Assembly: GCF_000224065.1 (NCBI RefSeq)
Contig: NZ_AFWT01000001.1
Coordinates: 194,001 to 258,000, forward strand
Reading direction: 5' to 3'
Origin: Thiorhodococcus drewsii AZ1
GTDB lineage: Bacteria; Pseudomonadota; Gammaproteobacteria; Chromatiales; Chromatiaceae
DNA: 64,000 bases
In this document: piece by piece, positions 47,035-55,578 of the stretch
Numbering within the stretch: position 1 is the stretch's first letter
Layout: every line of letters starts with the position of its first letter
Notes under the pieces: generated by a model
Told to the model about the DNA's origin: nothing
Databases searched by the model: none
The model's input: only the letters and a program-made list of their open reading frames with translations
Position numbers and translations under genes: made by a program

Positions 47035-48018
47035 ATGACCGTGGGAGCTGGATCTCAGATTCATTACAAACAGAACCGGTTGAAACAACTGCGGGCGTTC
47101 TGTCATGCCGCGCGGACTGGTAGCGTCAGTGCCGCAGCGGAAAAGATCTTTCTCAGTCAGCCGACCGTGTCCCTGCAGATCCAGGCCTTGGAGCGTGAAT
47201 TCGGGACCGTGCTCTTCGAGCGCCGTGGACCGAAAATCAAGCTGACTCCAGAGGGCGATCTGCTGTTCCAGATGGCGGAGCCCCTCGTCGAGGGTATGGA
47301 TAAGCTCCATGAGACCTTCGCGACCCAATGTGGTCGCGTGGATCAGGGGGTGCTCAACATCGCCGCCGGCGAATCGACCATTCTCTATATCCTGCCCGAC
47401 CCAGTGCAGTCATTCGTCGACCAGTATCCGGGGATCGAGCTCAAGCTTCACAACGTGACCGGGCGCGATGGTCTGGCGATGTTGCGGGCGGATGAGGTGG
47501 ATCTTGCCGTGGGCTCCATGCTGGAGATCCCGGATGACATCACCTATCGGCCCTTCGTCACCTATCAGCCGACCCTGATCACGCCCAAGGACCATCCGCT
47601 CGCGGAAAAAAAGTCCGTCACCCTCGATGAGATCACGCCCTATGGGCTCATCCTGCCTCCGCGCCATCTGAGTACCTGGAGAATGGTGGATCTCGTCTTC
47701 AAGCAGCACAATCTCGGCTACCGGGTCACCATGGAAGCGGGTGGCTGGGAAGTCATCAAGAAATACGTCGAGCTTGGTCTAGGCATCTCGATCGTGACCG
47801 ACGTCTGTCTCACAGGTGACGAAAACCTGGGAGTCATCCCCATCGGACAGTATTTCCCCAAGCGCAGCTACGGTATTGTGCAACGCCGAGGGAAATTCCT
47901 GTCACCTCAGACCAAGTGTTTTATCAAGACGCTTGATCGGGCCTTTGCGGACCGGATCGTGGAGCCGCAACCCCAAACCGTCGGCGATGCCGAATGGGAA
48001 GATGCCTTTCTGGGCTGA
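47035..48018 (+). CDS. LysR-family transcriptional regulator, CysB-like
   Basis: 327 residues. A winged helix at about 15-75 (LRAFCHAARTGSVSAAAEKIFLSQPTVSLQIQALEREFG) and a periplasmic-binding-like effector domain from about 100. The shape of the effector domain and helix suggest the CysB/Cbl neighbourhood of LysR proteins, which respond to sulfur compounds, but this is only an impression. The target is not obvious: it is 146 bp after tatC and 200 bp before the XRE gene on the same strand, with no divergent gene. Confidence 0.88.
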   Translation: MTVGAGSQIHYKQNRLKQLRAFCHAARTGSVSAAAEKIFLSQPTVSLQIQALEREFGTVLFERRGPKIKLTPEGDLLFQMAEPLVEGMDKLHETFATQCGRVDQGVLNIAAGESTILYILPDPVQSFVDQYPGIELKLHNVTGRDGLAMLRADEVDLAVGSMLEIPDDITYRPFVTYQPTLITPKDHPLAEKKSVTLDEITPYGLILPPRHLSTWRMVDLVFKQHNLGYRVTMEAGGWEVIKKYVELGLGISIVTDVCLTGDENLGVIPIGQYFPKRSYGIVQRRGKFLSPQTKCFIKTLDRAFADRIVEPQPQTVGDAEWEDAFLG

Positions 48019-48099
48019 GAATCTCGGAAGTCATCTCTGAAGCCAACCACCGGAGACACGGATCGAGCGTTCCGTGTTTTGCGCCGGACGGCAAACCGA

Positions 48100-48155
48100 C
48101 GGTTAAGTTCCCGCATATCGGACGTGTGGCCTGCTTGCGCTGGCGAACTTAACCG
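48100..48155. promoter_or_regulatory. Inverted repeat upstream of XRE regulator
   Basis: CGGTTAAGTTC (48100-48110) and its exact complement GAACTTAACCG (48145-48155) are separated by 34 bp, in the 200 bp leader of the XRE gene. Nearer the gene, TTGTAC occurs twice (48163-48168 and 48176-48181). Either may be an operator for the LysR or XRE protein; nothing decides between them. Confidence 0.35.
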
Positions 48156-48218
48156 CCGCCTATTGTACTAACTCTTTGTACCACCAACGAAAGAAGGCTT
48201 TTTGAAACCTTACCTACT

Positions 48219-48596
48219 ATGGACCTGACAAAACAAATTGGCCAACGTCTGCGTGCGGCCCGGCAGGAGCAGAAGCTCAGTCTTTCTGACCTTTCCGGTC
48301 GTACCAACTCCCTCTCCAAGTCTCGCATCAGCAACTACGAGCAAGGAATTCGCCGGATGGGGCTAGAGGAGGCCCATGAGTTGTCGGTCGCCCTCGGAAC
48401 TGTAACGCCAACCTATCTGTTGTGCCTCGACGACAAGGATCCGCTGTCGCCGCAGGAGCGTCAGCTGGTGGAACTCTGCCGCCAGACCGACGATCGTGGA
48501 CGGGAGACGCTCATCAAGCTTGCCGAAGCTGAGGTCGTACTCGGCGTCGTGTCGGAGGAGCCCGTCAGCGAGGACTTCGAGGTTTCGGAGTCCTGA
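48219..48596 (+). CDS. XRE-family DNA-binding protein
   Basis: 125 residues. Helix-turn-helix of the Cro/C1 type at about 6-65 (IGQRLRAARQEQKLSLSDLSGRTNSLSKSRISNYEQGIRRMGLEEAHELSVAL). The rest is a helical, acidic tail (LVELCRQTDDRGRETLIKLAEAE) that may form dimers. No partner toxin or phage gene is nearby, so it is probably a chromosomal regulator. A good terminator follows at 48655. Confidence 0.87.
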   Translation: MDLTKQIGQRLRAARQEQKLSLSDLSGRTNSLSKSRISNYEQGIRRMGLEEAHELSVALGTVTPTYLLCLDDKDPLSPQERQLVELCRQTDDRGRETLIKLAEAEVVLGVVSEEPVSEDFEVSES

Positions 48597-48654
48597 TCTA
48601 GCGCGCGATTTCGGGCGCATCCGAGTGAGAAGCGTCTGGGACCGGCATCTGAAA

Positions 48655-48683
48655 ACACCCGTCGAGTCGACGGGTGTTTTTTT
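48655..48683 (+). terminator. Intrinsic terminator after XRE gene
   Basis: ACACCCGTC (48655-48663) pairs with GACGGGTGT (48669-48677) across a GAGTC loop, followed by a T-run to 48683. A shorter T-run on the other strand may let it also stop the convergent Cache gene. Confidence 0.88.
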
Positions 48684-48705
48684 GCCCTTTTTCCAGTCAA
48701 GGTGC

Positions 48706-49164
48706 TTATTTGTAGGCGCCCACACCGCAGAAGAAGCCGCCGTCGTTGGTCATGACGTAACTGGTCTTTTCGCGAATCTCATCCGAGCCCGGATAGGGCC
48801 ACTTGTAGTCGACCCAGCCTTCGCCGGAGGTTTTTGCGACCTCGATCATGTTCTTGAACAGGGTATCGCCGTATTTGTTGAAATCCAGCAGGTTCTTGCC
48901 GACCAGTTCGGGTTTCATGGCGTGCGAGAGCATGACGCCGTCCATATCCATGCAGAAGACGTAGAGATCCTTCTCCTTGAAGCCACCATCGTCCGCCGCG
49001 AAGGCGGCGAACGCCTTGTCCTGTCCCATCGTGTTGACGGCGGTTTGTGCCTTCTGTGACATGGCCTTGGCTTCGTCGGGGGTTGCCATCTCTCCGGCCA
49101 GGGCGAGGTTGAAGGTGCCGCACAGGAGCGCGCCGGCCGCAATAGCGGTCAATCTTGAGATCAT
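48706..49164 (-). CDS. Secreted single-Cache-domain protein
   Basis: 152 residues. A signal peptide (LTAIAAGALLCGTFNLALA, cleavage near 23) precedes a single Cache domain: DLYVFCMDMDGVMLSHAMKPELVGKNLLDFNKYG and GWVDYKWPYPGSDEIREKTSYVM are typical of sCache sensors. There is no membrane anchor or output domain, so it is a free periplasmic ligand-binding protein. It may hand a ligand to a chemoreceptor or kinase elsewhere. It stands alone, convergent with the XRE gene. Confidence 0.85.
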   Translation of the reverse strand: MISRLTAIAAGALLCGTFNLALAGEMATPDEAKAMSQKAQTAVNTMGQDKAFAAFAADDGGFKEKDLYVFCMDMDGVMLSHAMKPELVGKNLLDFNKYGDTLFKNMIEVAKTSGEGWVDYKWPYPGSDEIREKTSYVMTNDGGFFCGVGAYK

Positions 49165-49228
49165 GCCTGGTTCTCCTCGTCGTTCTTATGTGAGTTCTTT
49201 GATGCCCGAAGGCAGAGCGACCTTAGTA

Positions 49229-49255
49229 TAAAAACCGGGCCAGATCTAGCCCGGT
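49229..49255 (-). terminator. Intrinsic terminator downstream of hypE
   Basis: On the minus strand ACCGGGC...GCCCGGT (49249-49255 with 49234-49240) is followed by TTTTTA. It lies 112 bp past the hypE stop and before the Cache gene start. Confidence 0.75.
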
Positions 49256-49366
49256 GGGGACGCTCCGTGTCGGGGATGGGCGCATTGCTTCCCGCTATCT
49301 GGGTGCCGCAGACGTTTCGGAAACAGGGCCGCTACGAAAATCGGACAGCTGTTGTTGGACGATTCC

Positions 49367-50410
49367 TCAGCAGATACGCGGCAGCTGCTCGCCTGCGAGC
49401 CAGTCGACGATTCGGCTTCCGCCGAATCCTGTCTCCATTTGCACGAAGTGCAGATCGTCCTCGACAACCGCGCCGATGATCGCGGACTCAGAGCCCAGGG
49501 GGTGAGCGCGCATCGTTGCCAACAGATGTTCGGCGCGGTCGGCGGGACAGATGGCGATCAGCTTGCCTTCGTTGGCGACGTAAAGCGGGTCGAGTCCCAG
49601 CAGCTCGCAGGCCGCAGACACCTCCGCCTTGATCGGAATGCACTCCTCGCGGATCTGCATGCCCACGCCGGACTGGAACGCCAGTTCGTTCAAGGTCGTT
49701 GCCAGTCCACCTCGGGTCGGGTCGCGCAGACAGTGGATTTCGGGCACGCTGGCGACCATGGCTGCGACCAGATCGTGCAGGGCGGCCGTGTCGGAGTGGA
49801 TTTCGGTCGCAAATCCCAGATTCTCACGTTTCGAGAGGATGGAAACGCCGTGGTCGCCGATGCTGCCGCTGACCAGGATGGCGTCGCCTGGGCGTGCCAG
49901 GTCGCCGGATATCTGGATCCCGTCTGGTACCACGCCAATGCCTGTGGTGGTGATGAAGACGCCATCGCCCTTGCCGCGCTCGACGACCTTGGTGTCACCC
50001 GTGACGATCGGTACGCCGGCGGCCTTCGCCGCCTCGCCCATGCTCTGGACGATGCGGACCAGATCGTCCAGGGGGAACCCTTCTTCGATGATAAAGCCGG
50101 CGGACAGATAGAGCGGTCGGGCGCCGGCCATGGCGACGTCGTTGATGGTTCCGTGCACGGACAGACAGCCGATGTCGCCGCCGGGAAAGAACAGGGGAGA
50201 GATGACATGGCCGTCGGTGCTCATGACCAGTCTTCCGGCGGGCGGAGAGAACAGCGCCTGATCGTTGCCCTGGGCGAGTAGGCCGTTGTCGAGCGCGGCC
50301 TGGAAGACCTCTGCGATGAGTTGCGCTGTGGCTCGGCCGCCGGCGCCGTGACTCATGTCCACGGTGCCGCGTTTCAGGTCCAGTCGGAGAGGGAAGCGTC
50401 GGTCTGTCAT
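49367..50410 (-). CDS. hypE: Hydrogenase maturation protein HypE
   Basis: 347 residues from the ATG at 50410. The AIR-synthase fold shows MSHGAGGRATAQLI, DQALFSPPAGRLVMSTDGHVISPLFFPGGDIG and DPTRGGLATTLNELA. The very end is PRIC: the C-terminal Cys accepts the carbamoyl group from HypF and is dehydrated to thiocyanate, the source of cyanide for the [NiFe] site. It is separated by 36 kb from hypCD and not next to other hyp genes. Confidence 0.97.
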   Translation of the reverse strand: MTDRRFPLRLDLKRGTVDMSHGAGGRATAQLIAEVFQAALDNGLLAQGNDQALFSPPAGRLVMSTDGHVISPLFFPGGDIGCLSVHGTINDVAMAGARPLYLSAGFIIEEGFPLDDLVRIVQSMGEAAKAAGVPIVTGDTKVVERGKGDGVFITTTGIGVVPDGIQISGDLARPGDAILVSGSIGDHGVSILSKRENLGFATEIHSDTAALHDLVAAMVASVPEIHCLRDPTRGGLATTLNELAFQSGVGMQIREECIPIKAEVSAACELLGLDPLYVANEGKLIAICPADRAEHLLATMRAHPLGSESAIIGAVVEDDLHFVQMETGFGGSRIVDWLAGEQLPRIC

Positions 50411-50686
50411 GGGTGGAAATGTGTCGCCGTGGTCTGGGTGAAGGAGGCTCGCCAGTTCGGTCGTTCTGATCGAGCGCATGCGTTCGCCGTGGGGCGATGG
50501 TTCGGTTCAGGGGCCGCGTCGGGGTTTATGGTTTGAGCGATGGCCGTTCAAGGCGAGCGCTTCCTGTCGTCGAACGCGACGATCGCAATCTGCCAGCCGC
50601 TTCGCAACCGCGCAAGTCGAGTCCGGGAATCGGGGGCGCCGCTTGCTGGCATGATGCCTTTGGCGCGTTGGGGTCAAGACCTTCGG

Positions 50687-51640
50687 TCAGCCTTTCGGCT
50701 CGGCGATCACGCGGTTGCGTCCTTCGGATTTGGCGCGGTAGAGCAGTTGGTCGGCGCGCTGGATCAGGGATTCCGCCGTGTCGTCGGGCACGAGTTCCGT
50801 TACGCCGATGCTGGTCGAAATCCTGCATTCCTCTCCGCAGGGTCTCAGTGTGCCGATCTCTTTGCGCAGACGTTCTGCGGCGTCGGTCGCGGCGAGGAGC
50901 GGGGCGTCCTGCATGTAGAGAATGAATTCCTCGCCGCCGAAACGCCCGGGCAGGTCCGCGCTGCGAACCTTGGCGACCAGCAGTGCGGCGACCGCGATCA
51001 GAACTGCGTCGCCGCCGGTATGTCCGAACCGGTCGTTGATGCTCTTGAAGTGATCGAGATCCATCATCAGCAGCGACAGTTGGCGGTTGCGCGTCTGCGC
51101 GTGATCGATGCTCTGACGTAGCCGTTCCATGAAATAACGCCGATTGGCGATTCCGGTCAGCGGATCCGTGCGCGCCAGTTTTTCTGCGCGCGCGTTGGCC
51201 ATGAGCAGATCCTGATTGGTCTTGCGCAGATCCCGCACCAGTCTCGACATCTCGATCGCGAGGTGTCCCATCCGCTCGATGATGTCGCTGTCCTCGGCGT
51301 TGGCGAGTTCGCCGATGAGCAGCGCCCCGTCTCCAAGCTGGTAGGCATGGAACAGAAAGGTTTCGCCCGATCTGCGGTCGATCAGGACGTGCGTGATCGC
51401 CGTGCGTTGAGCGATACCGGCCTCGATATCCGGCGATTCACCGCTCGTGCTGGTGAAGAAGCTTGCGACCGTTTCACCGTCGGGCCGGTTGAAGCCGGCG
51501 AAACGTGAACGAAAGGCGATATTGGATTCTCGGATTCGGCCCTCCGCGTCCAGCTCGATGACGAGCAGGCGACCGGAGCTCATCACGTGGCGCTTCAGCG
51601 CCCACAAAAGATCCTTCTCGTGAGCATGGTCGAGATTCAT
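50687..51640 (-). CDS. Diguanylate cyclase, GGEEF with intact inhibitory site
   Basis: 317 residues from the ATG at 51640, which overlaps the stop of the cobalamin-protein gene by ATGA; a longer frame to 51970 runs through that gene and is rejected. A PAS-like N-terminal domain (about 10-115) and a coiled coil (about 120-155) lead to the GGDEF domain (about 157-315), with RFGGEEF at 233-239 and the I-site RSAD at 226-229, exactly five residues before GGEEF. It should make c-di-GMP from GTP with product inhibition. Input is probably supplied by the coupled protein. Confidence 0.93.
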   Translation of the reverse strand: MNLDHAHEKDLLWALKRHVMSSGRLLVIELDAEGRIRESNIAFRSRFAGFNRPDGETVASFFTSTSGESPDIEAGIAQRTAITHVLIDRRSGETFLFHAYQLGDGALLIGELANAEDSDIIERMGHLAIEMSRLVRDLRKTNQDLLMANARAEKLARTDPLTGIANRRYFMERLRQSIDHAQTRNRQLSLLMMDLDHFKSINDRFGHTGGDAVLIAVAALLVAKVRSADLPGRFGGEEFILYMQDAPLLAATDAAERLRKEIGTLRPCGEECRISTSIGVTELVPDDTAESLIQRADQLLYRAKSEGRNRVIAEPKG

Positions 51641-52776
51641 GCGGCGGAGGGCAGGGTGCGAGCCCAGTCGACAGCCGACTCGCAGTCCGGGAGTGAAAGG
51701 TCGGCGCCGAGCCATTCGGCCAGTGACGGTGCCGTGAGCAAGGCGCGGCCCCCGACCAGGATGTGGGTGTTCGAGTCCGCCGGGAGCGACGCGCGCAGAG
51801 TCTCGATGACCTTGCGTGCGATCGGAACGTTGCTGGGCAGGCTGATCGACAGGGCAACGAAGCGCGGGGAGACGCGCCGAGCCGCCTCGGTGATGCCCTC
51901 CAGCGTGGTGTCGCCCGGGAGCAGGGTGACGTTCCAGCCATCCAATTCGAGACAGGCCGAGACCATCCAAGCGCCCAGTTCATGGAACTCGTTGGTGACG
52001 GGGGCAACGATCGCCTCGCCTCGGTGGGCCGCCGGGAAGGGCTGGGCGTAATAGAGGGTCGATAGCATCAGATAGGCTGTGGATGTTGCCTGGTGCTCCA
52101 TGGCAATGGAGACGTCGCCGTTCTCCCAGCGCTCGCCGATCTCGAACATTGCGGGGTAGACGATGTATTGGAGCAATTTGGGAAAAGGCAAGCCGTTGTC
52201 CAGCAGACGATGGCAGTGCTCCAGTGCGTTGAGGTAATCGCCCGCGATCAATGATTCGAGAATCGCGGCATAGGCCTCGTGCAATTCCTGCGGAATTCCT
52301 GGTCCTTCGATGCGATAGGCCTCGGCGGCATGGATGATGTCTTGATGCGCACCGAGTATCCAGTCGTAGAGGTCGAGCAGGCAATGGGCCTCAAGCGCGG
52401 GCAATTGCGCCTGAATCGCTTCCTTCCAGGCCAGGTTCCGGGCGAGGAAATATTCGTAGGGAACGCCTTGCCCATGGTAGGCGTGGTAGGACCAGGACAG
52501 AACCTTGGCCAGGAGTTTGAAATCGTTCGTGCGAAGGATTCCCGCAATGAGCGCGGCGTGATTGCGGTGGTTGATTTCGAGCAGACGGAAGGGATTGCCG
52601 TTGAGAAAAGCGGCGATCTTCGGGTGGTGTGCCAGCCGGCTCGAAACCTGAGAGGCCAGTGCATCGGCGCGTTCGGCGTAAAGTTGCGCGGCGACCGGTG
52701 GACACGGGATCAGGGCCGCGATTCTGTTGGTGAGCGCGTTGGTCCGATCGGTGTTGATCGAGTTTTGAGTGGGCAT
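51637..52776 (-). CDS. Cobalamin-binding protein, CarH-like photosensor motifs
   Basis: 379 residues. An N-terminal all-helical domain (about 1-155) of unclear type, recalling globin-like RsbR sensor domains, is followed by a four-helix cap (about 165-245) with W217-x9-E227-H228 and a Rossmann B12-binding domain (about 252-375) with E263-x-H265-x-x-G268 and VGGRAL. Wx9EH and ExHxxG are the hallmarks of the adenosylcobalamin photoreceptors CarH/LitR, in which light breaks the Co-C bond. No DNA-binding domain is present; it overlaps the cyclase gene by 4 nt. Methionine-synthase or methyltransferase corrinoid proteins are alternatives, but they have DxHxxG. Confidence 0.88.
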   Translation of the reverse strand: MPTQNSINTDRTNALTNRIAALIPCPPVAAQLYAERADALASQVSSRLAHHPKIAAFLNGNPFRLLEINHRNHAALIAGILRTNDFKLLAKVLSWSYHAYHGQGVPYEYFLARNLAWKEAIQAQLPALEAHCLLDLYDWILGAHQDIIHAAEAYRIEGPGIPQELHEAYAAILESLIAGDYLNALEHCHRLLDNGLPFPKLLQYIVYPAMFEIGERWENGDVSIAMEHQATSTAYLMLSTLYYAQPFPAAHRGEAIVAPVTNEFHELGAWMVSACLELDGWNVTLLPGDTTLEGITEAARRVSPRFVALSISLPSNVPIARKVIETLRASLPADSNTHILVGGRALLTAPSLAEWLGADLSLPDCESAVDWARTLPSAA

Positions 52777-53214
52777 CGTAAACGCGGATCATACAGATGA
52801 GAGTTCATATGGGATCCCTCCAGCGGCGTGTCACGACGGCGCGACTACTGCGCAGCTCAATCCATTCGTTTCGTTTTGGCACATCCTGATGTCGCGGACC
52901 GGATGTCGGTCGAGCCAGCGGCATGATCCTTCCACGATCGGCTTCAAGTTTCGTTGCCGTGAGCGACCGCCAGCTTGCAATTATGCGCCGAGTTGTCGGA
53001 TCGCCAAAACCGTTGGTCCTATCATCCGGTTCCAACGGCGTCTTCCCGATGGTGCGAGGAATAGGCTGTTGTCCATGCTGGGAGGCTGGCTGGGATCCCC
53101 AAGTTGCAGTGGGCCACAGCGCCGCGAGGATAACGCAAGCCACTCCGGGCATGTTCTGTCCGGGAAACGCCGACGTACGTCGGCGATCCCAGGTTACATC
53201 CAATTTTTCGGCGA
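52777..53214. other. 438 bp intergenic region with palindrome
   Basis: No credible gene on either strand. An 18 bp perfect palindrome (CGCCGACGTACGTCGGCG, 53168-53185) is followed on the minus strand by TTTCCC, and may end thiC transcripts, although the T-run is short. The rest shows no riboswitch or clear promoter; a TATGAT-like hexamer lies just before the cobalamin-protein gene on the minus strand. Confidence 0.5.
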
Positions 53215-55116
<1,902 letters not shown>

Positions 55117-55324
55117 TCAATAACGAATCGGGCGCGTCATGGCGCCAGGGGCCCATCGGTGGCTCGTTAACTGCCGGATGTCGGGGCGGAGGCCAGGCGC
55201 GGCGAGCGGGCGGGGGAGAGTCGATCGGGCGGAACGCGCGAGGATGGCGGGGACGATGCCGTGCGGTCCGGCAACGATATGTCCCGCGATCCCGATCATC
55301 TGGGATGCGCGTCCGTCTGCTTTC

Positions 55325-55468
55325 CTGCGCCAGCATGACCCGGATCAGGTTCGAAGGGTCTTCTCTCAGCCCTGTATCGGTGCGCCTTCTCGCGAAAGGG
55401 TCGGCTGAACGTGGAATGTTCCGCCACCGACCATCCGCTGATGGCGGGTCGACACGGACACCCCCAGC
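55325..55468 (-). ncRNA. TPP riboswitch before thiC
   Basis: On the minus strand the THI-box parts are in order: GGGGGTGTCC at the 5' side, then CTGAGAGAAGACCCTTCGAA, then CCTGATCCGGGTCATGCTGG and GCGCAGGAAAGCA at the 3' side. These are the conserved P2/P4/P5 and ligand-binding segments. About 70 nt between the 5' part and CTGAGA form an enlarged, variable P3 arm. Leader of about 215 nt follows to the thiC start. It should lower thiC expression when thiamine pyrophosphate is plentiful. Confidence 0.93.
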
Positions 55469-55578
55469 AGTATGACGAGTTTTGAAACTAGCGAAAGGAG
55501 GCGGCGATTTCAACCGCAAATCGAGGCGTGTGATTTGCGAAACGGCAACGTGCACATCATGATGGGTTTGGGTGTGGC

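Noticed and set aside
51641-51970. 110-residue upstream extension of the diguanylate cyclase
   Set aside because: It lies within the cobalamin-protein gene in another frame and the ATGA overlap marks the true start.
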